Assembly: GCF_001885095.1 (NCBI RefSeq)
Contig: NZ_LZDD01000003.1
Location: 186,001 to 250,000, forward strand
Direction: 5' to 3'
Length of the DNA: 64,000 nt
Origin: Streptococcus bovimastitidis
GTDB lineage: Bacteria > Bacillota > Bacilli > Lactobacillales > Streptococcaceae
Under the pieces are notes generated by a model, which ran no database searches, was not told the origin of the DNA, and saw only the letters and a program-made list of their open reading frames with translations. The translations under genes were made by a program, and so were the position numbers. Of the stretch, positions 9,414 through 18,614 are shown piece after piece (position 1 is the first letter of the stretch; each line of letters starts with the position of its first letter).

Positions 9414-9857
9414 ATGAAAGTAGTGATTCAAAGAGTTTCTGAAGCTTCCGTTACTATTGATGGACAAATCGCTGGCGCCATCCAGCAAGGTCTATTGCTC
9501 CTTGTGGGCTTTGGACCCGAGGATGGACAAGAAGATTTGGACTATGCGGTGCGGAAAATTACCCAAATGCGGATTTTTTCAGACGCGGAGGATAAAATGA
9601 ACTTGGCTCTAACAGATATCCAAGGGTCAATCCTTTCCATCTCCCAATTCACCCTTTTCGCGGCCACAAAAAAAGGCAATCGACCAGCTTTTACCGGGGC
9701 TGCCAAACCTTATTTAGCCAGCGATCTTTACGACCGTTTTAACCTCATGTTAGCCCAACACTGCCCAGTCGAAAAAGGGGTCTTTGGTGCCGATATGAAA
9801 GTGTCTTTGGTTAATGATGGCCCAGTGACTATACTCTTAGACACAAAAGAGAGATAA
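9414..9857 (+). CDS. dtd: D-aminoacyl-tRNA deacylase
   Basis: This 147-residue enzyme hydrolyses D-aminoacyl-tRNA (and glycyl-tRNA-Ala) as translation quality control. The signature SQFTLFA and the C-terminal NDGPVTI (the Gly-cis-Pro proofreading motif is GPVT) are present, as is the N-terminal [13 protein letters not shown]. Length is typical. AAAGGAG precedes the ATG. Pairing with rel is common in Firmicutes. Confidence 0.95.
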   Translation: MKVVIQRVSEASVTIDGQIAGAIQQGLLLLVGFGPEDGQEDLDYAVRKITQMRIFSDAEDKMNLALTDIQGSILSISQFTLFAATKKGNRPAFTGAAKPYLASDLYDRFNLMLAQHCPVEKGVFGADMKVSLVNDGPVTILLDTKER

Positions 9858-9875
9858 AGAAATTTTCGAAGTGAT

Positions 9876-9911
9876 AAAAGGCCGAGCTTAGTTGATAAGT
9901 TCCGGCCTTTT
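9876..9911. terminator. bidirectional terminator between dtd and msmR
   Basis: AAAAGGCCG (9876-9884) pairs with CGGCCTTTT (9903-9911), with A and T runs on both sides. It separates the convergent dtd and msmR genes. Confidence 0.7.
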
Positions 9912-9912
9912 A

Positions 9913-10758
9913 TTATACCTTTATAGTGACTTTGTTTTCTTTGCGATATTGGCTAGGACTAACCTTGTAAAATTTTTTGAAGATTTTACTAAATTGTAGG
10001 GGATCTGAATAGCCGACAGAATAGGAAATCTCTGTAATAGTGAGATCGGATTCGGATAATAACTGTGCACTTTTGTCCAACTTAATGTGTAAAATATAGT
10101 CCTTTAAGGAGTAACCGGTTTTCTCTTTGAAGATTTTATAGAGATAGGTTCGATCTAAGTTTAATTTATCAGCCATGTCACTTATTCGGATTTTGGAATC
10201 ATAATTGGCATGAATGAGTTTCAAGCTTTGTTTAACATAATCATTAATCAATTCCTGATCAGAAGATGTTGATTGATGAGGAAATTCTTGGCACAAAAAG
10301 GCCAATAATTTGTACAATTCTCCAATCAAGAGTAATTCTGTAACATTTGTTGGTTTTTCATCTGAAAATTTAATTAATTCCATCAACTGGTTTAATATGG
10401 GAGATTCCAGGTTGGAGTGACAATAATAGCTTTCAGATAAGGCAGAGTCTTTGATAATAGATTCTGCTTTTGAACCTCTAAAGCCAACCCAAACATAAGT
10501 CCAAGGATTGAAACGGTCAGCCTGATAAAATGTTACCTTGTTTTTGGGTAAAAGGAAAATATCACCTTCTTTTAGAGGGATAGTCTTACCATCAATGGTA
10601 AAAGTTCCTTGTCCATGAACAATGAAGTGTAAAACGTAATTGTCTCGAACTGCAGGTCCAAAAGAATAAAGAGAGTCACAAATCTCCGCTCCGTAATGAT
10701 CAACGTTTAACTCAAAGTGATTGATATTAAATTCATTGTAGGTATTTAAAATATTCAT
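9913..10758 (-). CDS. msmR: AraC-family regulator of the msm operon
   Basis: This transcription factor has an N-terminal cupin-like sugar-sensing domain (HFIVHGQGTFTIDG, about 45-130). Its C-terminal AraC double helix-turn-helix (about 180-275) includes LNLDRTYLYKIFKEKTG and ITEISYSVGYSDPLQFSKIFKKFY. It lies divergent from aga, as MsmR does in S. mutans, where it activates the operon. I choose the ATG at 10758 (281 residues) because GAGGAG stands at the right distance. The ATG at 10779 has no Shine-Dalgarno site and overlaps a likely -10 (TATAAT at 10778-10783). Confidence 0.88.
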   Translation of the reverse strand: MNILNTYNEFNINHFELNVDHYGAEICDSLYSFGPAVRDNYVLHFIVHGQGTFTIDGKTIPLKEGDIFLLPKNKVTFYQADRFNPWTYVWVGFRGSKAESIIKDSALSESYYCHSNLESPILNQLMELIKFSDEKPTNVTELLLIGELYKLLAFLCQEFPHQSTSSDQELINDYVKQSLKLIHANYDSKIRISDMADKLNLDRTYLYKIFKEKTGYSLKDYILHIKLDKSAQLLSESDLTITEISYSVGYSDPLQFSKIFKKFYKVSPSQYRKENKVTIKV

Positions 10759-10777
10759 GGCAAACTCCTCAAACAAC

Positions 10778-10846
10778 ATTATACCATATTAAAGAAACAA
10801 AAAGATATAGATAAAGCGTTTTCTTTTATATAAACTATAGATAAAG
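10778..10846. promoter_or_regulatory. msmR-aga control region with an 11-bp direct repeat and cre-like site
   Basis: TATAGATAAAG occurs at 10806-10816 and again, without a mismatch, at 10836-10846, exactly 30 bp apart. That is close to three helical turns and fits a two-site AraC-family binding pattern. Between and overlapping them ATAAAGCGTTTTCT (10811-10824) resembles a CcpA cre site, though it matches the consensus only in part. On the minus strand TATAAT (10778-10783) is a likely msmR -10. No strong -35 is seen toward aga, as expected for an activated promoter. Confidence 0.55.
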
Positions 10847-10869
10847 AAGTGACAGAAAGGTGAGGAAAA

Positions 10870-13035
10870 GTGATTGAATTTCATGAGGAACAGCAACTGT
10901 TCCATATAAAAAGCCGTGATTTTTCTTATATTCTCCAAGTTATTGAGCATGGCATTCTAGTAAACCGCTATTTTGGCAAGTCTATTAAGAAATTTAGTGA
11001 CAGTAACAAAATTACATATTTGGATCGTGCTTTTTCTGGTAATCCAACCAGTCAAAATCGGACTTTCTCTTTAGATACACTACCATTAGAGTTTTCTAGC
11101 ACCGGCTTAGGAGATTTTCGAACATCATCACTTGAGGTTCTTGGTCAACATGGTTCAGCTTTGTCTTTAACTTATCGAAGTCATCGGATTTATCAAGGAA
11201 AAGAGCAACTTTCAGGCTTACCAAGTAGCTATGATAAAGAGGGTCAAGTAGAGAGCTTAGAAATTGATCTTTATGATTCACTTGCTGATGTAACGGTCAC
11301 TCTCTATTACCATTTATTTGAAAAAGCGAATTATTTAGTACGCTCTGCCAAGGTGACTGCTGGTCAGTACCCCGTAAAAGTCAACAAACTCATGTCCTTT
11401 ACAGTGGATTTACCAAGAAGTTATTTCAAAGTTCACACTTTAACTGGTCGATACGGCCATGAGAAAGAATGGAATGTGACTGATTTACCAGATGGTCGCT
11501 TCGATATTTCTAGCATACGAGGTGCCTCTAGTCACTCTAAAACACCTTTCATGGCGCTAGCTAATCCAGACACTAGTGAGACAGAAGGTGACATTTACTC
11601 AGCACAACTTGTCTATAGTGGTAATTTCAGAGCCTTCGTAGAAAAAACAGCACTTAAAACCAGTCGTTTTGGTATGGGGATCAATGATGATCAATTTAGT
11701 TGGCGATTGGAAGCTGATCAAAGTTTCCAAAGCCCAGAGGTTTTGCTTTCCTATACGGACAAAGGATTTAGAGGCTTAACCAATGATAGCCAAGCCTTCG
11801 TGAGAGAGCATATCTGCCGCGGTCCTTTTGTTGAAAAGCTGCGCCCCATTCTCATTAACAACTGGGAGGCGACTTACTTTGATTTTACTGAAGCAAAATT
11901 GCATGCGCTGGCAGAAAAAGCTAGTCAAGTTGGTATCGAACTTTTTGTCCTAGACGATGGTTGGTTTGGAAAACGGAACTCTGATACCTCTTCTTTAGGA
12001 GATTGGTACGAGAATACTGAAAAGTTACCAAGTGGACTTAAAGGTCTTGCTCAAAAGGTCAACGACTTAGGAATGCAATTTGGACTTTGGGTAGAACCGG
12101 AAATGATTTCTGAGGATAGTGACTTGTATCGTCAACATCCTGACTGGGCTATTCAAACCAAAGGTCGGACGCATACTTACAGCCGGGAACAATTGGTATT
12201 AGATTATGCGAATCCGCAAGTCTGTGATTATATTGTTAATAGCATTTCAAAAGTCTTGGAGTCAGCTAACATTTCCTATATTAAGTGGGATATGAACCGT
12301 AACATGACAAATTTACCTGAAGCTTATGCAAACCATGAAAATCAGGAATTCTTCCATCGTTATATCTTAGGGTTATATGATGTGTTAGAAAGACTAACGC
12401 AAACATTCCCTGATGTTTTGTTTGAAAGCTGTAGTGGTGGCGGTGGTCGTTATGATTTAGGAATGCTTCATTACATGCCACAAACCTGGGCAAGTGATAA
12501 TACGGATGCAATTGGACGTCTTTCAATCCAAGAAGGAACAAGCCTCATTTATCCATCTATTACCATGGGTTCCCATGTTTCAGCATCGCCAAATCACCAA
12601 ACAGGTCGCCACACGAGTCTTCAAACTAGAGGGAATGTGGCAATGCTTGGTAATTTAGGCTATGAATTAGATTTAACCACTTTATCGGATAAGGACTTGT
12701 CAGATATTAGTCAACAAGTTAAACTTTATAAGGGTATTCGTGAAACTATTCAATTAGGCGATTATTACCGTTTAGCAAAAACAGATAATTACTATGCTTA
12801 CAATTATGTTAGTAAAGACCAGTCACAGTTTGTTTTTACATTTGTTAAACTCTTATCTGTAGCAGAATCACCAAGTATTCAGGTTAAACTTTCAGGATTA
12901 GATTCTGAAAAAGAATACTACTGTCAAGAACTTGACGCTCGTTTTTATGGTGATGAATTGATGAACATAGGATTAACAATGCCGCATGTTCAGGAAGATT
13001 ACTTCAGTGTTCAATATATTTTTAATATCATTTAG
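10870..13035 (+). CDS. aga: alpha-galactosidase (GH36)
   Basis: This 721-residue cytoplasmic enzyme removes terminal alpha-1,6-galactose from raffinose, melibiose and stachyose. It is a GH36 protein. The nucleophile Asp is in IKWDMNRN (about residue 474), the acid/base Asp is in WASDNTD (about 543), and CSGGGGRYD lies between. There is no signal peptide, which agrees with prior uptake through MsmEFG. The start is GTG at 10870, after GAGG. First gene of the msm operon; msmE starts 9 bp after its stop. Confidence 0.93.
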   Translation: MIEFHEEQQLFHIKSRDFSYILQVIEHGILVNRYFGKSIKKFSDSNKITYLDRAFSGNPTSQNRTFSLDTLPLEFSSTGLGDFRTSSLEVLGQHGSALSLTYRSHRIYQGKEQLSGLPSSYDKEGQVESLEIDLYDSLADVTVTLYYHLFEKANYLVRSAKVTAGQYPVKVNKLMSFTVDLPRSYFKVHTLTGRYGHEKEWNVTDLPDGRFDISSIRGASSHSKTPFMALANPDTSETEGDIYSAQLVYSGNFRAFVEKTALKTSRFGMGINDDQFSWRLEADQSFQSPEVLLSYTDKGFRGLTNDSQAFVREHICRGPFVEKLRPILINNWEATYFDFTEAKLHALAEKASQVGIELFVLDDGWFGKRNSDTSSLGDWYENTEKLPSGLKGLAQKVNDLGMQFGLWVEPEMISEDSDLYRQHPDWAIQTKGRTHTYSREQLVLDYANPQVCDYIVNSISKVLESANISYIKWDMNRNMTNLPEAYANHENQEFFHRYILGLYDVLERLTQTFPDVLFESCSGGGGRYDLGMLHYMPQTWASDNTDAIGRLSIQEGTSLIYPSITMGSHVSASPNHQTGRHTSLQTRGNVAMLGNLGYELDLTTLSDKDLSDISQQVKLYKGIRETIQLGDYYRLAKTDNYYAYNYVSKDQSQFVFTFVKLLSVAESPSIQVKLSGLDSEKEYYCQELDARFYGDELMNIGLTMPHVQEDYFSVQYIFNII

Positions 13036-13044
13036 GAGGGCTTT

Positions 13045-14292
13045 ATGAAAGTCAAAGGTTTATTAAAGGGCGCGGCTATCTGTGCATTTGCAAGTACATT
13101 GGTTGCCTGTGGTAATGGCGGTGGTTCAGCTAGCAAGGGTGCTGTTGAAATTGAATATTTCTCACAAAAAGCTGAGATGCAATCAACATTAAAAGATATC
13201 ATTAAAGATTTTGAAAAAGCAAATCCAGATATCAAAGTTAAATTAACAAGTGTTCCTGATGCTGGTAAAGTGCTTAAAACACGTATGGCAAATAACGAAG
13301 ATCCAGATGTTATCAATGTCTATCCACAAAATATGGATTTCCAAGAATGGGCTAAAGATGGTCAATTCTTAGAGTTAGACAATAAATCTGGTCTTGAAAA
13401 CTTGAAAGATGGTGCAGCTAAAACTTACGCTATCAATGACAAGATTTACTCATTACCATTGACTGCAAATGCTTACGGTGTTTATTACAATAAAGACAAA
13501 TTCAAAGAACTTGGTATTGAAGTTCCAAAAACCTTTGATGAATTTAAAGCTCTAGTTGACATAATCAATAAAGATGGTAAAGCTGCACCATTTGCACTTT
13601 CACTTAATGATCCATGGTCTCTAAATGGTTACCATCAATTAGCTTGGGCTACAAACGCTGGTGGTTATGATGGCGCTGAAGAAAAATTAATCCGTAGTGG
13701 AAAAGGTGCAATTAAAGCTGATGATGCCGTTACTGAAAAAGTAAATCAAGCACTAGAACTATTACATGGTAATGGTCAAAAAGGTTATGAAGGTGCTAAA
13801 TATACTGATACTGTTGCTAAATTTGCTAAAGGTGAGGCCTTGATGATGCCTCAGGGTACTTGGGCAGCTCCAGTAATCAACCAACAAAAACCTGACTTCG
13901 AAGTTGGTATGTTTGCCTTTCCAGGTCAAAAAGAAGGTGAAGAATTAACTGTTGGTGCAGCTGACTTAGCACTTTCAATTAGTAAAGATTCTAAACATCC
14001 AAAAGAAGCTAAAAAATTCCTTGACTACATGTCTAGTAAAAAAGCTATCCAAAAATATTATAATGTTGATGGCTCACCAACTTCTGTAAAAGATGTTGAC
14101 ACTGAAGGTAAGTTTAAGGAAACTGAAGGTGTAACAAAATATGCTTTCTCTGATAAACATATCGTTTGGTTACAAAAAGAATGGCAATCAGAAGAAGAAT
14201 TCTGGAACATTACTGTTAAAAACATTAAAAATCCAAGTGCTGCAGAATTAGCTAAAGGTCTTAATAAGTTCTTTGACTCAATGAAAAAATAA
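13045..14292 (+). CDS. msmE: sugar ABC transporter substrate-binding lipoprotein
   Basis: This 415-residue lipoprotein captures oligosaccharides outside the membrane and delivers them to MsmFG. The signal ends in a lipobox, LVACG, with the acylated Cys at residue 22. The rest is a family 1 extracellular solute-binding fold (GTWAAPVINQQKP, ADLALSISKDSKHPKEAKKF). It is placed between aga and msmF as in S. mutans, where the system takes raffinose, stachyose, melibiose and isomaltotriose. A terminator-like hairpin follows, which usually keeps binding protein mRNA above permease mRNA. Confidence 0.92.
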   Translation: MKVKGLLKGAAICAFASTLVACGNGGGSASKGAVEIEYFSQKAEMQSTLKDIIKDFEKANPDIKVKLTSVPDAGKVLKTRMANNEDPDVINVYPQNMDFQEWAKDGQFLELDNKSGLENLKDGAAKTYAINDKIYSLPLTANAYGVYYNKDKFKELGIEVPKTFDEFKALVDIINKDGKAAPFALSLNDPWSLNGYHQLAWATNAGGYDGAEEKLIRSGKGAIKADDAVTEKVNQALELLHGNGQKGYEGAKYTDTVAKFAKGEALMMPQGTWAAPVINQQKPDFEVGMFAFPGQKEGEELTVGAADLALSISKDSKHPKEAKKFLDYMSSKKAIQKYYNVDGSPTSVKDVDTEGKFKETEGVTKYAFSDKHIVWLQKEWQSEEEFWNITVKNIKNPSAAELAKGLNKFFDSMKK

Positions 14293-14298
14293 AAGGTA

Positions 14299-14340
14299 AA
14301 GCTGGTAGTTGACTAGAATGCTAGTCGCTATCAGTTTTTC
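14299..14340 (+). terminator. attenuating hairpin between msmE and msmF
   Basis: A two-part stem (CTGGTAG with CTATCAG, and inner GACTAG with CTAGTC) is followed by TTTTTC. It sits inside the operon, so partial termination is likely. Confidence 0.6.
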
Positions 14341-14370
14341 TTTAATGGAAGTATAGAGGATATATTTATT

Positions 14371-15243
14371 ATGAATAAAAAAAGTTTCGTGTCACGCTAT
14401 TGGGGCTGGTTATTTATTATCATTCCAGTCATCCTACAAGTCATATTTTTCTATTATCCATTATTTAATGGTATTTTCTACAGTTTAACAGACTGGAGTG
14501 GTCTTACTGGTAGTTATAACATTATTGGTTTGAAAAATTATGCTCATATTTTTTCAAACCCTGATTTCTACCAAAGTATGACATTTACCATTTTATTTAC
14601 TATTGGATTAGTTGTAGGTGAAATCGTTATTGGTTTATTTATGGCCACTTTATTGAATAGAAAAATCAAAGCTGTAGGATTCTTTAGAACATGGTACTTT
14701 TTCCCGGCTGTACTTTCAACAGTTACATTAGGTCTGATTTTTAGTCAAATTTTCAACTATGGTGTTCCTCAACTAGGTGAAATACTTCATCTTAAATGGC
14801 TCTCCTCAAATCCATTAGTCAGTGAAAAATCAGTTATTCCATCAGTTATTTTTGTAGCTCTTTGGCAAGGGCTGGCCATGCCGATTATTATATTCTTGGC
14901 TGGTCTCCAAAGTATCCCCTCAGATATTATTGAAGCTGCTGAAATTGATGGAGCTAATAAAAGTCAAAAATTTTTCCATGTGGAACTTCCATTCTTATTG
15001 CCATCGATTTCTATGGTCTTTATCCTTGCAATGAAATCAGGTTTAACAGCATTTGACTTGATCTTTGCATTGACCAGTGGTGGACCAGATGGGAAAACGG
15101 AATCATTAGGACTTTTGGTTTATAATTATGCCTTTTCAAATAACCAATTTTCATATGCCAATGCGCTAGCGGTTATCCTATTTATTTTCATTGTCATTAT
15201 TTCTGTTATTCAGATGACAATTTCTAAGAGATTTGAAGTGTGA
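14371..15243 (+). CDS. msmF: sugar ABC transporter permease
   Basis: This 290-residue inner permease has six predicted membrane segments, the first near residues 12-33. The EAA loop that contacts the ATPase reads EAAEIDGANKSQKFF (about 188-203). It belongs to the MalF-type carbohydrate-uptake-1 permeases. It pairs with MsmG, whose start lies 10 bp after its stop. Confidence 0.92.
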   Translation: MNKKSFVSRYWGWLFIIIPVILQVIFFYYPLFNGIFYSLTDWSGLTGSYNIIGLKNYAHIFSNPDFYQSMTFTILFTIGLVVGEIVIGLFMATLLNRKIKAVGFFRTWYFFPAVLSTVTLGLIFSQIFNYGVPQLGEILHLKWLSSNPLVSEKSVIPSVIFVALWQGLAMPIIIFLAGLQSIPSDIIEAAEIDGANKSQKFFHVELPFLLPSISMVFILAMKSGLTAFDLIFALTSGGPDGKTESLGLLVYNYAFSNNQFSYANALAVILFIFIVIISVIQMTISKRFEV

Positions 15244-15253
15244 GGTAGTTAGA

Positions 15254-16084
15254 ATGTCAAATAAAAAGCAAAGTAACTGGTGGGTTTATCTGATTCTTTT
15301 TGCGGGAATCATGTTGATGATTATCCCTCTAATCGTTACCATCGTTTCATCCTTTAAACCAACAGCTGAAATCACTGGTAATTTCTTTGGATTACCAAAG
15401 GAATTTACGTTAGATAACTATCAGCGCTTGTTTCAGGATGGAATCTCTCAGTACTTCTTCAATTCAAGTCTTTTAACAGTAGTTGGAGTTGGGTTAATCG
15501 TTGTAATTGTTCCTATGGCAGCCTTCTCAATTGCCCGTCACATGAAGCGTAGTAAAGCCTTTGCTATCATGTATATTTTCTTGATTATTGGAATTTTTGT
15601 ACCATTCCAAGTTATCATGTTACCAATGACAAAACTTATGTCTGTTTTAGATTTGAATAATCATGTTGGACTTATCTTACTCTATTTGGCCTATGCTATT
15701 CCACAAACACTCTTCTTGTATGTTGGTTATATCAAAGCTATTGTTCCTGAAGATATGGATGAAGCTGCGGCCATTGATGGTTGTGATAAATTCACAATGT
15801 ACTGGAAAATTATTTTCCCCTTGTTAAAACCAATGCATGCTACGGTATTAATTATTAATGCTTTGTGGATATGGAATGACTTCTTGCTTCCTTTATTGGT
15901 ATTAAATAAGGATCAAAATCTCTGGACCCTACCTTTATTCCAATATAACTATCAAGGCATGTACTTTAGCGATTATGGACCAAGCTTTGCCTCTTATGTG
16001 GTTGGTATCATTCCAATCCTAATTGTTTACCTCATTTTCCAAAAAAATATTATTTCAGGTATGACAAGTGGAGCAGTTAAATAA
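15254..16084 (+). CDS. msmG: sugar ABC transporter permease
   Basis: This is the second permease (277 residues, MalG type). It has six membrane segments and the EAA loop EAAAIDGCDKFTMYWKI. I choose the ATG at 15254, which has GAGG at the right distance; an in-frame upstream codon at 15233 would overlap msmF. It forms the membrane channel with MsmF, energised by MsmK encoded 2.5 kb downstream. Confidence 0.92.
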   Translation: MSNKKQSNWWVYLILFAGIMLMIIPLIVTIVSSFKPTAEITGNFFGLPKEFTLDNYQRLFQDGISQYFFNSSLLTVVGVGLIVVIVPMAAFSIARHMKRSKAFAIMYIFLIIGIFVPFQVIMLPMTKLMSVLDLNNHVGLILLYLAYAIPQTLFLYVGYIKAIVPEDMDEAAAIDGCDKFTMYWKIIFPLLKPMHATVLIINALWIWNDFLLPLLVLNKDQNLWTLPLFQYNYQGMYFSDYGPSFASYVVGIIPILIVYLIFQKNIISGMTSGAVK

Positions 16085-16109
16085 GCGAAGGAATTAGAAA
16101 GAATAGATT

Positions 16110-17552
16110 ATGGCAATTACAAATAAAACAATGTTGATTACCTATTCCGATAGTTTAGGTAATAATCTGAAAGATTTAAAGACAAATCTAGAAACTCATT
16201 TTGGTGAAGCCGTTGGAGGTGTCCATCTATTACCATTCTTCCCTTCTACTGGTGACCGTGGTTTTGCACCAGTTGATTATGACCAAGTCGATTCAGCTTT
16301 TGGGGATTGGGAAGATGTTAAAGCTCTAGGAGAAAAGTATTATCTCATGTTTGATTTCATGATTAATCATATTTCTCGTCAATCTAAATATTATCAAGAT
16401 TATCAAGAAAAGCACGATGACTCCGCTTATAAAGATCTCTTCTTAAACTGGGATAAGTTTTGGCCTGAAAATAGACCAACTCAAGATGATGTGGATCTTA
16501 TCTATAAGCGTAAAGACCGTGCTCCAAAGCAAGAAATAATTTTTGCTGATGGAAGTAAAGAGTATTTATGGAACACATTTGGTGAAGAACAAATTGATTT
16601 GGATGTTACTAAGGAAGTCACCATGCAATTTATTACTGACACCATTAAAAACCTTGCTGCGAATGGTTGTGATTTAATCCGTCTAGATGCCTTTGCTTAT
16701 GCAATCAAGAAACTAGATACCAATGATTTCTTTGTTGAGCCAGATATTTGGGAACTTTTAGATAAAGTGCGTACCATTGCAGCTGAAACAGAAACTGAAA
16801 TTCTCCCAGAAATTCATGAGCATTATGCCATTCAATTTAAAATTGCAGACCATGACTATTATGTCTATGACTTTGCATTACCGATGGTTGTCCTATATAG
16901 TTTATACAGTGGTAAGAGCAAAAAACTAGCAAAATGGTTACAGATGAGTCCAATGAAACAATTCACGACTCTTGACACACATGATGGTATCGGCGTTGTT
17001 GATGTTAAAGATATTCTGACGGACGAAGAAATTGTATACACATCAAATGAATTGTATAAAATTGGTGCTAATGTTAAACGCAAATATTCATCAGCAGAAT
17101 ACAATAATTTAGATATTTATCAAATCAATTCAACTTATTATTCAGCCCTCGGCGATGATAATAAAAAATATTTTATGTCCCGCTTGATTCAAGTGTTTGC
17201 TCCAGGAATTCCACAGGTTTATTATGTTGGATTGCTGGCTGGAAAAAATGATTTAGAGCTTTTAGAAGCTACAAAAGAAGGACGTAATATTAACCGTCAT
17301 TATTACTCTAACGAAGAAATTGCTAAGGAAGTAGAACGACCAGTTGTTAAAGCTTTGATAAACTTATTTACCTATCGTAATCAATCTGAAGCTTTTGATT
17401 TGGATGGAAAGATTGAGATTGAAACTCCCGATAACTATTCGATTATTATTAAACGATCTAATAAAGACCAATCTGTAGTTTCAGAAGTTCAGATGAATCT
17501 TCAGGAGTGTAGTTATCAAGTCTTTGAAAACGGACAAGAAATCACCTTCTAA
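16110..17552 (+). CDS. gtfA: sucrose phosphorylase (GH13_18)
   Basis: This 480-residue cytoplasmic enzyme converts sucrose and phosphate to glucose-1-phosphate and fructose, saving one ATP. Signatures are [19 protein letters not shown], the nucleophile in [10 protein letters not shown] (Asp193), the acid/base in LPEIHEHY (Glu234) and [12 protein letters not shown]. Length is typical. In the msm pathway it acts on sucrose released from raffinose by Aga. It is the last gene before a strong terminator. Confidence 0.94.
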   Translation: MAITNKTMLITYSDSLGNNLKDLKTNLETHFGEAVGGVHLLPFFPSTGDRGFAPVDYDQVDSAFGDWEDVKALGEKYYLMFDFMINHISRQSKYYQDYQEKHDDSAYKDLFLNWDKFWPENRPTQDDVDLIYKRKDRAPKQEIIFADGSKEYLWNTFGEEQIDLDVTKEVTMQFITDTIKNLAANGCDLIRLDAFAYAIKKLDTNDFFVEPDIWELLDKVRTIAAETETEILPEIHEHYAIQFKIADHDYYVYDFALPMVVLYSLYSGKSKKLAKWLQMSPMKQFTTLDTHDGIGVVDVKDILTDEEIVYTSNELYKIGANVKRKYSSAEYNNLDIYQINSTYYSALGDDNKKYFMSRLIQVFAPGIPQVYYVGLLAGKNDLELLEATKEGRNINRHYYSNEEIAKEVERPVVKALINLFTYRNQSEAFDLDGKIEIETPDNYSIIIKRSNKDQSVVSEVQMNLQECSYQVFENGQEITF

Positions 17553-17555
17553 TTA

Positions 17556-17583
17556 AAAACCTGTTTCTGAGGAAACAGGTTTT
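17556..17583 (+). terminator. terminator of the aga-msmEFG-gtfA operon
   Basis: AAAACCTGTTTC and GAAACAGGTTTT pair perfectly around a 4-nt loop, directly after the gtfA stop codon. Confidence 0.85.
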
Positions 17584-17586
17584 CTA

Positions 17587-17595
17587 TGTTATAAT
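17587..17595 (+). promoter_or_regulatory. extended -10 promoter of the PucR-type gene
   Basis: TGTTATAAT is a perfect extended -10, about 30 nt before the ATG at 17625 and just after the gtfA terminator. Confidence 0.6.
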
Positions 17596-17624
17596 GTCTA
17601 AAGAAGATTAAGAAAGGGATAAAG

Positions 17625-18473
17625 ATGGACCTGAAAAAGTCATTTCCAGAAATGCAGGAGAGTCATTTTCCGATGGCTGATGATTCTTGGATCAGTATTG
17701 AAAAAGACGAGAATTATTTACATTTTCCTAAGGATAGTTTGACGGCTCGCGAGTTAGAGCTCTTAAAGATGATTGCCCCGGAATCACCTTCTGCTCAGAA
17801 AGTGACATCGCCTTGGTATCGCTACTTGGTCAAGCAAGTGGGCTCGGCTCCGCAAGAGGCTAGTCATGTTCAATTTCTTTATCTTAATCATCAGGAAGCT
17901 CTCTCTGCGGCCTTTCTCCAGGTCCTAGAGGAGATTTTGTCGGAAGCGATAGCTATTTTTCCGATTTCCCAAAACCGGACGGTCCTTTTCTTAGACATTT
18001 CTGATCCGTTAGACAGCTTGGCTATTCTCCAAGATATCCTACCAACTTTGGAAAGTGATTTTGGTCTAGCCTTGTCGCTTTTTGTGGGGAATGAGTGGCA
18101 CCGTTTAGATAGTGCCAGTTTGCGGGATGTCTTTGAGGAAGAAAATGCCTTGTTTTCGGCCTATTTGCTAAAAAAAGGCGCTTCTAAAGTACAGACTTTT
18201 TCCCAATTGATGCTTTGGGCTTACTTACAACATCAGAAAATACCAGCTATTGAAGGGCAATTCCAAAAAGTCCTGATGCAAAATAGTTATTTTTCGGCTT
18301 TGATAGAAAGCATGTGGGAATCACAGGGAAATTTGGTGCAAACGGCCCAAAAACTCTATATTCACCGGAATTCTCTCCAATACAAATTAGATAAACTCAA
18401 AAAGCAGTCAGGACTTAATCTGAAGGCCCTTGACGATTTGGCTTTTGCCTACCTTTTTATGTTGAAACAATAA
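17625..18473 (+). CDS. PucR/CdaR-type helix-turn-helix protein, likely the lrp gene of the streptokinase region
   Basis: The last 60 residues of this 282-residue protein form a PucR/CdaR C-terminal helix-turn-helix (GNLVQTAQKLYIHRNSLQYK). In regulators such as CdaR this domain binds DNA. The N-terminal part is leucine-rich, with no motif I recognise. The gene lies directly before msmK-dexB. That order matches dexB-abc-lrp of S. equisimilis, where lrp was named only for its leucine content, so I infer it is that ortholog. A role in controlling sugar genes is plausible but unproven. It has its own promoter and terminator. Confidence 0.72.
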   Translation: MDLKKSFPEMQESHFPMADDSWISIEKDENYLHFPKDSLTARELELLKMIAPESPSAQKVTSPWYRYLVKQVGSAPQEASHVQFLYLNHQEALSAAFLQVLEEILSEAIAIFPISQNRTVLFLDISDPLDSLAILQDILPTLESDFGLALSLFVGNEWHRLDSASLRDVFEEENALFSAYLLKKGASKVQTFSQLMLWAYLQHQKIPAIEGQFQKVLMQNSYFSALIESMWESQGNLVQTAQKLYIHRNSLQYKLDKLKKQSGLNLKALDDLAFAYLFMLKQ

Positions 18474-18481
18474 ACTTGTGC

Positions 18482-18512
18482 AAGGTGCCCAATAAAGTTT
18501 GGGCGCCTTGTC
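18482..18512 (+). terminator. terminator after the PucR-type gene
   Basis: AAGGTGCCCAA pairs with TTGGGCGCCTT (one G-U) around a 6-nt loop. It ends in GTCTGTATTTT, a weak T tract. Confidence 0.65.
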
Positions 18513-18534
18513 TGTATTTTGTAAGCCTTTTCTT

Positions 18535-18543
18535 TGATAGAAT
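18535..18543 (+). promoter_or_regulatory. candidate msmK promoter
   Basis: TGATAGAAT is an extended -10 element about 70 nt before the msmK start. TTGTAA at 18519-18524 is too close to serve as its -35. Confidence 0.4.
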
Positions 18544-18614
18544 AGAAGTATCAAAAATGCAGGTGCTTTGCTGGCTAGCTTCAAAGTTAGAAAGCTCAAA
18601 TCAAGGAGTAAGTA

